NCBI GenBank assembly: GCA_903813345.2
Contig: CAIIXF020000003.1
Span: 24,753,248 to 24,817,247, forward strand
DNA length: 64,000 nucleotides
Direction of reading: 5' to 3'
From: Owenia fusiformis
Taxonomy: Eukaryota; Annelida; Polychaeta; Sabellida; Oweniidae
Shown: in pieces, positions 26,201-41,495 of the stretch
Position numbering within the stretch: the stretch's first letter is position 1
Layout of the letters: each line of letters begins with the position of its first letter
Made by a program: the position numbers and the translations under genes
Notes under the pieces: generated by a model
Databases searched by the model: none
Told to the model about the DNA's origin: nothing
What the model saw: the letters and a program-made list of their open reading frames with translations, nothing else

Positions 26201-27703
26201 ATACGTTTCATTTAGACCAAAGAGCTATTTAAACCCCAATGCAGATAATTCCACCTTTGCGATCCAACCCCTATAAAACATTTCACAATAGTTCTCAAAA
26301 TTCATACATTTCTCCAAAACTATCGGAAGCACATGTTCAATTTTCTTATAATGTCTGAATATATCGAAGTAATTCATTTTCTCTAGTCTATGTGACTCTT
26401 GAAATGATACGATTCCTCATTATTTCATGTTAGTTCATTGTAAATCATAGCAACTGGGATTGGCGAATGCAAGGGAGCATCCCACTTGAAGAGAAGCACT
26501 TGAGAAAAATAAACTATAACTCTATCATATCTTCTTGTCTGTTCCCATGCAGGTCCGGCGCTTATGCTTTTAATGCAAAAAATGAAAATCTTGAGAATTG
26601 ATGGGGGGCATCATCTACTTTAACTGGAAGATGGAGCTAGTAATGCCCCCCTTTCCTAATTTTGCCTTACTTGGTTTTAACACGAAGGTTTCCACTATCA
26701 GAATAAGAAAAGATGGTGAAGAGAAATAGCCAAAGGAGACTTAAGGCAAAATTAGTGAGGTCACTAGAATATAATAACACTTCAGAACACTCATAGTTAT
26801 GTTCAATATAATAATCAACACATATCAAATAATAAAAGTTGTCCAAAAAGGAGCTTACTCTCCATACCAAACACAGAACAAGATTAGGAATCATTCAGGG
26901 ACGACTTTGACAAAACTCAATTTCTACGAGGTCAAAACCCATTTTCTCATATGCCCATGAAGCTGATTGGACCAGATGGGACATATAGGACTATAAAGTA
27001 CATCTCCATCTTAAACTAAATTGATTGTCCTCTTCACTCCCTACATTATCTCTTTTGTATTCTGGCGCATGATGGGCTTAAATGGCTCAAATGCTTAATC
27101 TAATAACAATATATCAGAATTCGGAAAAGCCGACTAACATAGTTAGCTTATAAGAAGTGTTGTCCGTTAATTTCATAATTCTCACTGATCTAAATGCCAA
27201 GTAGCTGGACGGTTGAATCAAAGAGGGATACATTCAAGCAAATTGATGTGGTCCATGTCATAAGCATGCCCGACACGATTTATGGTTATCACAGTGCTTC
27301 ACTTACCCTTGTTAAGTCCAAAAATGAAATTACCAGCGAGGAATTATACAATTTTTCAAAATTGATATTGATGAGTGTTCATGAATTCTGCTGGATTACA
27401 ATATTTGGAGTCTCTTGATTTGATTATGATGATGGTTCAATCAATGCAGCATTGAATATGCTCCATAAAATTGCTACATTTTGGTATGATATGGTGTCTG
27501 ATCTCAATTCATGGCCAAACTCAACAGCAATCTCTATATAGATATCGAAGCCCAGATTAGAATACATTGTACTAGATGATGTTGGAGGAGATCAAGCTGC
27601 TCCCCCAGGAGAAAATGGGAGATATGATAAAGTTGCGACTGAACAGTAACACCATATACTCATGAAAACCAAATCCAAACAATAAATAAATACAACATGT
27701 AAT

Positions 27704-27766
27704 GAGTATGCCTATGAGATGACTATGCCTATGAGATGACTATGCCTAGGAGATCATGACTATGCC
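27704..27766. repeat. Four-copy short tandem repeat (GACTATGCCTATGAGAT)
   Basis: About four units of GACTATGCCTATGAGAT, the last ones altered by small insertions. Local duplication in intron 1. Confidence 0.8.
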
Positions 27767-28160
27767 TTGTTTGGATTATGTTTTCAGAAAGCGATGTGTT
27801 AAAACATTACTCTAAAAACATACACTTGGTTTATTTACAAGTGGCATCATGTTCTTAATATGCACATCCTTCTTGAGTTGTGGCTCTAGTTTCATAAAGA
27901 TCTCTAAACCATCATCACTTGCTATAACTCCAACCATGTAGCTATCAAATCAGAACAAGAAGAAGGAAGATAAAAACGGATCTCTGGTGCAAGAGTAGGC
28001 TTGTATCTGACAATGTATTAACCCCCCCCCTCCTTATGTTCTCCCCCTATGAATCGTTTGATTTAAGGGATATACATGAGGGAGAGGGAGATTTATTGAA
28101 AACTAGATGACAGACTAGCCTATATCTAAAACTAACAAACAATTCAGACACTATCTGTTG

Positions 28161-28243
28161 TTATGAGATAGTCCCTTTGTGTTAAATCTCTTAGCTGGCC
28201 CCTCGGTGTTATATCATGAGACGGTCCCTCAGTGTTATATCCC
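28161..28243. repeat. Three degenerate units ending in GTGTTATAT
   Basis: Words of the form ATGAGA(T/C)(A/G)GTCCCT..GTGTTA(T/A)AT recur three times at about 30-bp spacing. Weakly conserved. Confidence 0.55.
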
Positions 28244-31200
28244 AGATGCCTTGTTCAATCATACTGATATCAAAGAATATATACAAATCTATAATTTTTA
28301 CAAACCCTCAGACCACCCAAGTCTCACATTAACTTATAATGATGATAAAATTAAATTCTGCAGAATTCGCTTTGTTTGTTCTGGATAATGTTAAAGTAAG
28401 AATGGCAATGCTGCACATAGAAAAATTATCTTTTAATAGTCTGATCTTTTTGTATTTACATGATATATTCAAAAAACAAGAAATAAACTACCATTAAAAT
28501 ACTCCCAGGCTACATAAGAGAAAAATCTACTCTTTAAGATTTAAACAAAAGATGCCATTACATTTAAAACAAACAACTTAAACATTTTCATAAGGAATCC
28601 TTAACTGATTACTCAATTAATAAAAAGGAAACCTGTAAAGAAATCTTCCCTAAACTCCTAAAATAATCCCCTTCCTTAAAAGCCCACCAACTCTTGATTG
28701 GTTCCCATGTTAATTATTTTGTAATTAATTGCATAAAACAAATATGTTTTTTAATACACAAGGTATTCCTGAATGAGAACATGTGTGTTATAGTTAGCCA
28801 GGTCAAACAACACAGGGATCATGAACTGTTCTCAATTGAGCAAAGCATAAAACATCTTCAGAGTAATAGACCACCCTCTTGGAGGTTTCCTTTCATCCTG
28901 AATCTGCTAACTCTTCAAACTTTCATAAATATTTCAATTTCTGCATTAATAAATTCCCTGGCACTATCACCTTACAAGGGGTTCATCCAGGACATATTTT
29001 AGATTTTTCCGTACCCTCAGTCCAAAGGTTTATCCTCTAAACTCTGACTACTAATGATCATTTTACAAATTGGTATCTAAGCAATCAGAGACTGCAATAG
29101 ATTTGATCCATGAGAGTGTGTGTATATAGAGAAAATTAGGGAATATTGTTGCTAAGCACTGACCACCTCGAACTGGCTCAAGATACCCTTCACATTCTTT
29201 GAGTAAGCTTCTTAAAAGATAGCTTCGTCTTCTTTAGAACTAACCTCTGCACTCAGGGTTGGCTTAAGATTATCATTAATGTAAAGGGTCTTCATCTGTG
29301 TATGATATAAACTTTTAACAATTACAGGTTTTGTTTTTCCCCTACCTTTACTGTTACCACGGGCTTTCAAAATATGCAGAGTAGCATACCCTTCTCTTGA
29401 AAGCCCATGCTGACAGTTACCCCATCTGGTGGACTTTGGAGTCATCTTCCTCGCCCATAAATGTGAGGGAAATATCCCATATGGTATTACGTTCCATGTC
29501 ACAATATATCACATATGGACAACATCATCTTCTCATTGTGGTGGTCCAGCAGGGGTCAAAAGGTCTTGCAAAATGAAACACAACCCCAAACCCCTGGTTT
29601 TAATTTAGAAACACATGTTAATCCCCACTTCACTAACCAGAATACCACAAAAGGTATCATCAAAATTTATAAATTTTGACAAGTGAAATTCATAATTTTA
29701 TAAATGTACAAAATCACTGATCATTGATAGTGGGAGATAAGATGAGTTTTTAATCTCATCCACATTACAGGGTTATAATGTTAATTGGTTAAGTTCTGTT
29801 GAAATATGATACCTGTAGGGTCTGTATCTTAATTGGCTTTGTCTGTCTTTGGCATTTACTTAATTTTAATGTCATCTTTCCCAGAGATAAAGATCTGTCT
29901 TCATAAAGTTCCAAGTCTTCTATGAAATAATCCAAACAAGTGTTTCTAAGTTTCTTCAGTTTTATACATTTTGGGTTCATTTTAGTTTCATTCTTGGGTG
30001 TCCTGAGGTCCCTTGTTAATTGTCCAGTTTTGTTTTTAAAGAAAAGTCATACATATTTCTGAAAGGTTGATTTAATTTTAATGTCACTCTAATGAATATG
30101 GAGACAGGGGGATTAGATCTTAAAGACATTTCTTTCTGCTTTTCCAGTTCTTAAATGAATGCATGGCAGAGCATCATCTTTGATGTTGGAGAAATATGGT
30201 CTTGCAAATGTGGGAACATTTTTCTAATTGGATAATAAACATGATAAATGCTGGTTTGATTTTGTGGATTTCTACATGCTGAAAGCTCATGCTAAGGTGC
30301 ATCAAATAGTACAGTCTAGATTATGATAATCTGGCATGAAATCAGCTATGAACCTTATCTACTCATATGTGATGAAAAAACCATAACTACATATAATTTT
30401 AATATCAGTTCAATTAAGCTAACACTCCAAAACGAAAAAAACATCGTCACCAAAACATAATGTTATATAACCATGAATTAGACATATAAAATATTCTAGG
30501 GACGATTTTAAAAAAGCATAATTATTACATTCCCGCAGGTGGTCAAAATATTTCACTTTTTGATCTTTTATTTTTAATAATCATGTTTGATCTATATTTA
30601 AAGCCTAATCAATCTGCACATTGCACAGGTGTGTGATATTATATGATTTATAATGTTGGCTTTTGCATATGCTACTTAATTCCAAATTCATGATTTTTTG
30701 CAATTCTTAAGTGAAAATTATAACCAATATAATCTATTAAAGCTCATATTTTCTGCATTTTGATACCATTTGATCTTACACCAAACAGCAAGTTCTATAA
30801 GTACCAAACTTTATATAGAGCCAATTATTTGTTTTCAAAATTTGCCAATTGTGCACTTCAAGCTTCCATTAAATAAACAAATCTTGTCTTGCATTTCCAG
30901 CGCTCATTATCTTGTATTTTGTTTATTATTACAATTATTAAATCATAAGTGTTATCAGATAAAGTTCCACACCCAAATGATAAGTTCAATTGATTTTGAT
31001 CACGTCAAAAAGATCACACCATAACTTATGCCAAGTTACTTTGAAAAAGTTGTGAGTTGTCATAATACAGTGATTTACTTTTATAAGCCGTTGGAATTAG
31101 TCAATATTAAATTAAAAGGTGGGAAATGCTAGGTTTGATAAAGTCTAATTTTATCACGTTACTGAAATATCAGCAAGAGATCCTAGATTTCCTTTTTATC

Positions 31201-31863
31201 AAAACTTTACACTGATAAATAATAGTAAATACACAATGTTTCATTTCAAAGTGCCGTTCTTTTCGGATTACATAATTTTTTCCGTATTGGTGTGAGTCTG
31301 TTATGTGTCCCCACCATTCATAATTCCTAAGTTGTTATGAATATTTGAAATCCAAAGTTTACTTTTTCTGCTGCATTAATAACCTGTTTGCATTCTACAG
31401 CTTTCGTCAATAAAACATCAAAAAGAAAGATATCGCAACTTGTTGGATATTTGGAAATTTTGCAAACAATATTCAAATTGTCATGTTTCACATTCAAAGA
31501 TTGTCAATAATAGAAATACAACTATTGTGTTTGATTATTTCCGGAGACTGGTCTAAGTCAACATTGCAATGATTTGCAGACCAAGTATTGACCAGAACTA
31601 GCTAAATGTGATTTCAATCTTAAGTATTGTTTTCAAAGTTACTGAAAAAGAAAATGAACCAGTATATGTGTTTATATATCTTGAGCATAGATTATCATTA
31701 TTTTGAGAATTTTTTCTTTCATTTTCTGACAGAGGCTCCCTTTTGCAAAATCTCTACAAACATTCTGAGTTCTCTATTATTCTTGAAAATAAAAGTAAAG
31801 GACCACAATTGAATATGTTTGAAGTACATAAATTTGTAACAGTATCCAGTTTCAAGGTGTGAC

Positions 31864-31928
31864 GCCAATACAAATGCATCTTATATAGGGGCCAGGCCAA
31901 TACAAATGTATCTTATATTAGGGCCAGG
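31864..31928. repeat. Two-copy direct repeat of about 33 bp
   Basis: GCCAATACAAATGCATCTTA is repeated 32 bp on as GCCAATACAAATGTATCTTA, each followed by TAT(TA)GGGGCCAGG. A recent local duplication in intron 1. Confidence 0.85.
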
Positions 31929-34900
31929 TCTCACAACAAGTCCATTCTTTAGTCCTAATTCTCAGATAATTAAACTTTTCTATGGCATCATATGTGCATA
32001 TTACAGATCAAGCATAACAAGGCTAGCCCAATAAATGTGGACACCTAGATATGGTAGCGCCATCTGTTTAACTTTAAGTAGATTTTGTAATTGGTTCGCC
32101 CCTTTCAAACCTGCTCTGACATATTGCATGTACAAGCATATTAAATTCCAAACTTTGTATTAAGTTATGAAAATATATTCAATGTTTGTTAGTTCAAGAT
32201 ATCAAATGAACATATCTAATGCAAACACGACCATACACAATATATAAAAATCACAATGGGCACTTTTCAAACAATACCAACAATAATAACTTTTTAGAGT
32301 GTACTTAAAAGAACTTTTATTTTTTCAATCCAGCACATTAAGAAAGGATAAAATTTTGCCCGCAATAAAATCTATCAAAATTCTCATATTAAGAGCCAAT
32401 ACAGGTGTTTCAATATAAATAATGTCTCAGATTAAAACTCATATTCTCCCCAACATCAAAGGACGTCAAGAATTTTATGACATTTTGAAAGATATTTGAT
32501 TTTATTTATTTGAAGCTGTTGTTAATATTGCACAACTTCAATTTAGATATGATAATTTTGAAAATATTATTTGATGATGTGATAGAGAATTGTAATATTT
32601 CGGTAATAAGAGCACTAGAATCACCTGGCGTTTGCAATAATAATGGCTATTAAACTGACCCATCAAAAAAGTATGAATTCAGTTCAAAGAAAATCCAAAA
32701 TTATTAAAATATACTTACAGAATTGTCTGATGTATCCATAGTACATTTTGACATTCGGCCATGCACTGATTAAAAATATACCTTCCTTTCCTGGTTATTA
32801 ATCAAATCCATGCAATATGTCTTCAGTTATGACGTTGAATGCTGATATATTGAAGCAAATGCTCGTATGCACAAGACAATGGGGATATAGGCTTGTTTCT
32901 CATTAATAGAGTTGGGGGTGCCTAATGGATGTTCTGTTCAGTTATGTTAATTAACAAATTATAGATAAATATATTGATGACACCTTTGTTATGCGATGAA
33001 CAACTCAACATGACTCTGCGGGACGTCAATTTGTAACTGATTTTTTGTCTCACCTTTTCCTCCAATAAAAACGTCCAGTTATGTTAAATAGCTTAACGAG
33101 CAGACCTTAATACTAAATAAACAAATATTAATAGTCATTTCATGGATCTATTGCCATTTGGAAAAAATGACAGACAGACTAGTAAAAGTTTTTAGGCATT
33201 TGACTCATAATTAAATATCTATATAACTAGAAAATAAATATAGCTCGTTACCTTTGAGATAATTGTTAACAAGCATTTGCTGTTTACCCCAGAATTTATA
33301 ATTAGGGGAAAATTAATTAATTAAAAACAAGTTAGACAAACTCTAATTCCATCTCTGTATGTATGACTCGCTAATCCAGACAAACTCCAATTAAACATTT
33401 CAAGGTTTTTACACGCAATTTCTCCCAGAAGTTTAATTGTTGATATTTCATTAACAGCTCTAGTTACTTTAGCTTACTAATTACTATTCCCCAAAATTGT
33501 TAATAAAGTAAATAATATACAAGAATAGAGGATTATATACAATCTTTTGATTACACATTTTGGTACATAACACCAGATCCAAATAACATCTTAATGGTGC
33601 AATGCCATAATACACCGCTCTGAAATAGCAAACTTGATTAAACAAAGTGTATGAATGTAAATATGAAATTTTAATACTTTAATGTGTTATATTGTTAAGA
33701 ATTGTAAATCCATACATTCACTGTAAGTGTCAATGTTTAAGCAAGCATATCACATGTCAAACAAGTGGAGATATTATGTATCACATAAAAATCAGCTTTT
33801 GTCAAACGATAAAATATTCAAACATCTATGACAGAATCCATTTTAGGAATCAATTTTGGGGAACATCTCATATTTTCAAAAAAGTTTCGGGTGTTTTTAT
33901 ATTTTGTTCTCTTATGTAGGAGGTTGGGAAAATCAATACTGAGATAAGCAAACTGGGCTCTGATATCATTTGTATTTCATAGAAAACTAGATTGTTTGTG
34001 TACAGAACAATGGGAAAAATATAAAAAATAGTAACTGTGAAATTGTTTAATATTTATTGTTCAACATTCATTTCTTCTGTTCTTCTCAACTTTTTGGGTC
34101 ACTCTGTATCCAAAATCAAAATTTTATCAATATCCCTGTTTTCATATTTATCTGAAAAGACAGTGCCTTCATTAAAAAGACTACTAAACTATAAATTGCA
34201 CTCCCATTCAACAAAATTCCCAACAATTAAGCATGGATATGCCCCCTTTTTCTTTATAAGAACAATTAAGTATCAGATTTCCATACATTCACATATCATC
34301 AAAACTGAGACTTCTTACTCTTCAGTTTATTTCATACCTTTTCTTCTATTTTCAATTGAGTTTCGCAGAAATATGCATTTATATTTTTACATTTTCAGTA
34401 TGGTCCTACTATACCATTCAATGCCTATTATAACGATAATCATTATACTCTGACTACATAGGTGTTAGTTCAGATGCCGCGTTTTGATAAGATAAAATCC
34501 AGTGTGAAATAATCCAATATTTGAGGTAGCGGGGAAAATACTAAATTACAAAATTCGTGAATAATTGATGTATTTCTGATAACCTTATATTTGATAGTCA
34601 GAATGCTAAAAGGTACCCAATATTATGAAAAACGATAATTTTTGTTCTTTTGTTGATTTAAAAGCATGTAGTATGATACGGATATAGTATTAGCTGTCTT
34701 AAATGGCAAACACAATATTTTCAATAGCGTGAGTTTATTATACGGATCTATCGAAAAAATTAATGAATAGCGAATAAATATTGTCTTAGATGGGAGTATT
34801 AGGTATTTTATGTGTGTGGACATTAAGAAATATCAATAACGAAGTAATGTTTTTATTAAAATGAATAATCTCACTGACTAATATTGGGATGTTTTTGTCA

Positions 34901-34935
34901 TGATCTTGTCATTAATTTGTAGTTAATGATATAAT

Positions 34936-35262
34936 AGATCATCTCATGCTAAAAGGGATCATCTCATGATATAAGGGATCTTATCATAATATAAGGGGTC
35001 ATATTATGATATACGGGATATATGAGATAATATCATGATATAAGGGATCATCTCATGATGTTAGGAATTATCTCTTGATATATGAGATAATATCATGATA
35101 TAAGGGATCACCTCATGATATAAGGAAGTATCTCTTGATATAGGAGATCATCTTATGATATAAGGAACTATATCTTGATATAGGAGATCATCTCATGATA
35201 TAAGGGATCATGTCATGAGATAAGAAACTATCTCTTGATATAGGATATCATCCCATGATATC
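34936..35262. repeat. About 20-bp minisatellite rich in ATCATGATAT palindromes
   Basis: Roughly 16 diverged units of GGATCATCTCATGATATAA. Many units contain CATGATAT or ATATCATGATAT (a perfect 12-bp palindrome), so either strand can fold on itself at many points. Confidence 0.9.
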
Positions 35263-37450
35263 AGTCACCTTTCACATATCAATTTTATAGAAAAGAAGCT
35301 AGATCCAAAATGAATATTACAACATCAATTATTATTTTGAAAACATTTCTCTCCTAATCATCATTAACGAAAGCCATAAATAATTCTAAAGAGGATTGTT
35401 ATGACAACATCCATTGTTTTAACCCTTTATTTTTACTGTATTATATTAAATACCCCTTTCTGGGGAAAAAAAGACATTTCAATATTACATTTTCAATGGA
35501 ATGAACAAATGCGATGTAATGATAAACCTTCAGACTGGTCATCTTAGTCCAGTTTTTAGAGTACTTTGGTCCAAAAAATTAATAATAAAAATGATATATT
35601 TCTTAGAAGTAGAAACTTATCCACAGAAAGGATACACCCATTTAAACTTCCTAATTGTAGAATATTAATTTGTTGACATTATAAATATGCACTCTTGGCT
35701 TTCAGAACTAATTCTAGTAATATACTTGAACTTTGCAGCAAAATAATAGACCAATTTCTAAATTACTTTATTAATTTCAATTGTCATTTTGACCGAGGCT
35801 AGAACCTTTGAAATGGCAAAGTGGCTCGGAATGCGGAGCTTTGTTTCTATTTAATTCCACTTATTTGATTATTTGAGTTTTCTAACATGGTCAGACTGCC
35901 TTTTGACTGGGGGATAATACCATAAGGGAACATGTCAATATCTTAATATTAAAACACATATAACTAATAATTGGAATTGAATATTCATAAATTATTTTCA
36001 AGTTACAAATAACTTCCTTTTCAGGCCCATAGCCAGTGGAGGGTTCGACGTTCGACCTAAAGAAGTATAAAATCTTAATAAAAAATGTGTGTCTAGATAT
36101 GACAAAATTGAATATCTCATCAAAAATCAACACTGTATCTTCTAACAACAAAATTGATTAGGATATGGATGGTATTGGGATGCCCCAAATATAACATATA
36201 TGAGGTCTATGGGTATCAAAATCATTTTGAGCTATTCAAATATATTTCCTTGTTATAGCCTAAGTTAGCAGGACAATCATATTAAGCCATCTTCATTTTT
36301 TCTGTCAGCAACAATTACGATGTATGACCTCACGTACAAAGACTTGAATATGAGACAAAAGACATGGGCAAGAGATTAACTCGATAGAACATTCATAAGT
36401 ACCCCATACAAAAGCCTGTAGGCCTAATATTGCAGAATACATCATAATTAATAAAAAATATCTCCATAAATCACGGGGATTACTGGCACAAGTGAACGCC
36501 AAGGAATAATAGGTATATTATAGAAAGGCAATATCGTATTATCCCTAGTGCATATAAATTGCTCTTGGAATGATAAAAGCTGTCAACAACAAACCCTAAT
36601 AATCGAACCATCCCTTTTTACATCAAGCTCATCTTCTGCATGCTTTCCTCATGAACGACCAAGTAAAACCATGACACACCACAACAAAATTATTGAAATT
36701 GAAATCGGTCTTTAATTGTCGAGAAATTTGAAACTTTTTGACCATGGTTTGAGCAGTTTTCAAAAAGTTACAAGACAACTGCAAGAGGAAAGTAAAAATA
36801 TGAGAGAATGTTCAGAATAAAAATTGGCCAAAAATCTAAGATGTCACAAAATGATGGAATGCGTCCATTACAGTTAATGAAGAAATAACGGCTGATTTAG
36901 ATTTTATGTATAATATAGGAATACTTATTAATCTAAATGGAAAGGCTATTCTGTCGAGCGTTTTATTTTCGATAAATTTTTTTGTAATATGTCAATTTGA
37001 CGAAAGGTTAACAATACCCCGTTGACAATTATGACAGAGTAAAAGAAATGGAGTTGATCGCACGCCATTTATTAATAACTTGGCTGTGTTTAATCGACGG
37101 TTATACAGTTAAGACGTCAAGAGAATAGTTCATTTGGGAGATAGATCGCTCAAATATATGTCATTATCCTGTATGGTAGTAATTCATTGGTGGGGTTGGA
37201 AATATGGAGAATACATCAATTGTGTATGAAAGAAGAAACAATAAAATTATATAGAATGTACAAAACTGACTTTAATAACTTAAATAATCCATTTATTCCA
37301 TGTCAATTCTGAAAGTTGGCTATAAAGCGAGATAAATTTGAGTCAACAAATAACGAGAGGGAAAATATAACAATTGAAGGAAGAAAATTAATCAAATATA
37401 GAGTAAAAGACATGCATCACAATTGTTCTAATATATAATATCTCTGTTAG

Positions 37451-37494
37451 TCTATTTGTTTGTTTGTTTGTTTGTTTGTTTATTTGTTTGTTTG
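37451..37494. repeat. (TTTG)n microsatellite
   Basis: About ten TTTG tetramers with one TTTA interruption. Confidence 0.95.
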
Positions 37495-38603
37495 ATATTG
37501 TCAGATAAAATTTCTCACTCTTGTGTATGTTTATGTGCACTTTATTCTAAATAGACAATTGAAGACAAATGCCAGGAAAATAAACTCCAATCATTCCCTC
37601 TTAAAGCAGGAAATTGTCCAAGTGATAAGGCCCAGAACCACAAAATATTAGAAGTTTCAATTTTCATATAAATCGTTGTGGTTTATCATTGTTTTGATAC
37701 ATATTTCCTAAGGAGTTCACAGTTTTTATCTTCTACATGATTCTGGTCTTTATCATCATTTAACTCCTTTTTAAAAATGATAGCAAAATATGTTCCCATG
37801 GAAATCTAATGCCATTGAGCATGACATCATCTTTGGGTTTAAATGAAGCAATTTCTAAAATTGAAATTAATTTTCTGTAGGGAATCTATAAGACTAAAAT
37901 GCCTTGGAGCATGACCTTGTCATAGGCTTTATGAAACAATTTTCATCTGGGAGCTTTGAAATGTTAGGAACAGCTAAAAGGCCATGCATGACTGCATAAT
38001 TTTGGAAGTGAATTTAGCAAAGGTCAAACCGATATAAGATTCAATAGCGATATAAGCGTTACCTCTCTACTGTGGATATGATTATTGTTTATTACACATG
38101 GCATTCCATGAAACTGAGCATGTTTTTACTTAATCCCGACAAGCCCCATGTCTGTTTTTATATGTTATCTGTTGAAATTTCCAGTAAATTTATCCCCGTT
38201 GAAATGACTTTAATAGAAAACAGGGCTGTATATTTACTCAATGGTAAGCGAAGGCTGCATCTATATCTTTGCCAAAATCACTGATATTCATATTAACAAC
38301 TTTCCCTGAAAAAGATATAACATCCCCTCCTACAATTGGTAACAAAGAAACCAATCTGAACAAAAATGATGGGGACATTTTATGATTTGCTAAAATAAAG
38401 CAATATCTTCAAGTAAGCTCTGCATATGTTATAAAAGTTCTAATAAAAAATGTATTTAGATATATAGCATATGCAAGAGTCCTATGTATGTTTTTGATCA
38501 TTTTCACTGAAATGAAATTTGCAGGATAGATTAAGAGTTGTATTTAGCCTTGTTGAAAACCCGCTGTCTTGTCTTTATTTTCGATAGAGGCTCAAAATTC
38601 ATA

Positions 38604-38617
38604 GTTGCCATAGCAAC
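38604..38617. promoter_or_regulatory. RFX X-box palindrome (isolated)
   Basis: GTTGCCATAGCAAC fits both X-box half-sites. It stands alone in intron 1. Confidence 0.4.
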
Positions 38618-40288
38618 TTTCAAATTCAATTTAGACATCTACAAAATTGGCTGCGTTTTAATACAGTGTTTCCTTTACTTGTTATTTTTGCAGATATGAA
38701 TATTGTTCTTGCTAATTCCTGTGATTTGACATTAACCCTCCACAGATTATCATAATTAAGAATGACATGGGGTCAGGCTGGAGACAAAAGGTCATTCAAA
38801 TTGAATTCTTGGTGCAACAAGCCTGAAATTGTTCTTTTCAGTAATCAGATGATTTATTAATTATTTGAATTAATTAATATTTTTATCAATTTCATTACAA
38901 ATAGCTCCATATTTTTTCTTCAACTTCATTAGATAGGTCAATAGGGGGTAAGGATTGGGGGGGGGGTGATAAGGACACTGACCAATGTACTCTAAGCTGT
39001 ATTTTATCAAAGTAGTTACAACTGCAAGGTTAATACGAGAAACCCCACTAGCAATAGTTTGTGTTATCTAAGTTTTGATACACAATAATATTTTTCTCAC
39101 TTTTTTTAGCTTCAGGGTTGACCTTATATCTCTTCATAACAAGATCCAAATTGTTGCACTCTTGGAATCAACAAAACTTAGACATTGGTCAGAAATGTTT
39201 CATGATTCAACGAATCATGTATCCTTTTTCCAAATATACTTTAGTGACTGTAACAATTTTGCCTCAAATTAATTGCAATTTTTTGAAACAGACTTTCATA
39301 ATGTTTAATATTTTGTTCAAAAGTATTACGCTGACACCATGTCTTTGTCATGCAATTTAGAATCCCAAGATGGAACATTTCTATGTATCTAAACCATTGG
39401 TACCAAATTATTTTGGCAAGAGTGTAAAATATGAAAATATGTTTCAGTTCGCATTCCTTAGCACCTATCTGGCAAATCTAGGTAAAGATCATCAATTTCT
39501 AAAATGTCTCTTGGGAATAATCATTCTCAGATCACAAAATACCATGGAAACCAAGAACTTTTATTGGCATGGAAATGATTGGCAAGGAGGGGGTTATGTC
39601 CACAAAATCACATACACTGCAGACACAAAATATAATTCTTAAATTATTTCATAAAACAGTGTAGAAGTTGTAACTTTGTTATTTTGAAAGGGGTATCATC
39701 AATTTCTGGGAGAACTTATCAGTAATATGTAATGCATGGACTTAGCAAATGTTTAGAAATTGTGAGTATTAACAGGGACTGGTTGAGTATGAGATATGTC
39801 TAAGAAGATTTGTTTGTAATTACATGTACATCTGGATAGATATATTACCTCAAGAGTTCCTACATACCTCATTTCCAAAATTTTATAGTTATTACAAATA
39901 ACAATAAAAACGCATTAATTTTTTAATAAACAATCAAAAATGACAATAAATATTCAAAATAATATATCCAAGTTTATAAAATTTGAATTTGCAAAAAATT
40001 CTTGGATTTTGAAGTGGATATAAGAACTGATATGTACCATATTTTCGAGGGTTTACATAGATATGAATTATACTGTTATGGGCTATAGATAGTTAGATGC
40101 ATTCTTAAAATGAATGAAGGAGCCTGTTTCTTAGATGTTTCTAGCAGATTTAATGATAACCATTTGCTGCTATTCTCTATGAAATAAACCATACTGAATT
40201 AACAAATTCATACAATTTCATCCACTACTCTGCTTAAGGTAAAAAGGTAAAGATGCATTCTTAGAATTAAAATCAGTAAATGGATGAA

Positions 40289-40334
40289 CCAATCAATCAA
40301 TCAATCAATCAATCAAATCAATCAAGCAATCAAT
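40289..40334. repeat. (AATC)n microsatellite
   Basis: About eleven AATC tetramers with small interruptions. Confidence 0.95.
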
Positions 40335-40994
40335 AAACAACTAACACCTTATTATTCTTGTCATATCTATGATTGATAAAATATCATTATCTTTTTTGTT
40401 TAAGGCACTTGCATTGTAATACACCTATAATGGCTAAACAGTGTATCAAAGACACGAGCCTTTAACAAATATGAGTATAAAAAGCATGAAACCTTTAGAA
40501 GAGCTGTTATTAATTAATAAGAACCCCCTAATGGCAAAGGTCTAATATTGCTGACTGGCTGCAGAATATGATAAAATATACATGGTACTGGCAGATAAAA
40601 GCGTCCAATTATACATGACACTCTGTCTTAATATAACAAAAAATAATACAGGCTACAATATTTTCCATTGATTTGTCGTCGAGAATTAAAAATTCATAAA
40701 CTAGCATCAAATAATATAATCAGGAAGATTGATCTTATGTCTGAGTCGTATTTAAGGAAAAGGGAAGATAATGGGACCATACCATGTCATAGACGAATAA
40801 AACAATCCAATATTCAACACTGGATGAGAGCTTTTGAGTGGGTGTACTGGGAAATATTAAAAGATAGCATGAAGAATCATTGAATATAAAGAGCATCAAA
40901 TATATCATTATGTTCAAGTGGAAAATGTATATACATTTAGATATGATCTTTCAGAAGTCATAATTTGCTTTTTAATTATAGATGAGGGGGAAAC

Positions 40995-41112
40995 AAAATG
41001 AAGCAGGATACAATAAGGTTGAGGACAATGAAGCAGAATGAAACGGGACAAAGCAGGGTGAAGCATGGTAATGCAGGGAGAAGAATGGTAGAGCAGGGGT
41101 GAAACAGAGTAA
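40995..41112. repeat. Degenerate AATGAAGCAGG-type repeat
   Basis: Words such as GAAGCAGGATA, GAAGCAGAATG, AAAGCAGGGTG, GAAGCATGGTA and AATGCAGGGAG recur every 10-13 bp over about 120 bp, almost all purine on the plus strand. A decayed minisatellite. Confidence 0.6.
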
Positions 41113-41334
41113 AAGATGAAGAGGTCGAGGTTTAACCAATTTACAAATACCTCTCTATACACACAAATGAAAGGTGTTAAACCTTAAGTTAGTAATCCTA
41201 ACTCCTTTCTGAATGCAATGATAATCTGTGCAGAAATCTCAATCCACGAACACTAAGAAGCATTAGTTGATAATAGCATGTTATGAGGGATTAGAAAGTT
41301 GCATTGGAGTTATTATATTGATATTGTTATGATC

Positions 41335-41495
41335 CGATGACACTAATTTCTTAATCACTTTATTATCTTTCATTTTCTAAGTGGCAAAGTTCACTCAATA
41401 ATATTAATGTCAGACGTATGAGGGGCTACCATGCAATAATTCTAACTGCAGTAGGGGCTTCCTGAGACGTGGTTAAAATCAGTGCATCTGTTACA
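41335..41495 (-). mobile_element. Possible solo-LTR-like fossil of an LTR retrotransposon
   Basis: In minus orientation a purine run (AAAGGGGGAAG) is followed by TGTAACA, and about 160 bp on the sequence reaches GATCATAACA. Polypurine tract plus TG...CA-bounded segment is the layout at the 3' end of Gypsy-type elements. The purine-tract junction resembles three plus-orientation junctions at 42.1-42.5 kb. Short, old and without coding sequence; the family assignment is tentative. Confidence 0.35.

Noticed and set aside
29212-29502. 96-codon minus-strand frame of fairly normal composition in intron 1
   Set aside because: No family recognised and no clear flanking splice sites identified; transcript evidence would be needed to revive it.
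34037-34453. 138-codon plus-strand frame, the longest in the intron
   Set aside because: Ser/Phe/Ile/Leu-rich composition expected of AT-rich DNA, with no domain.
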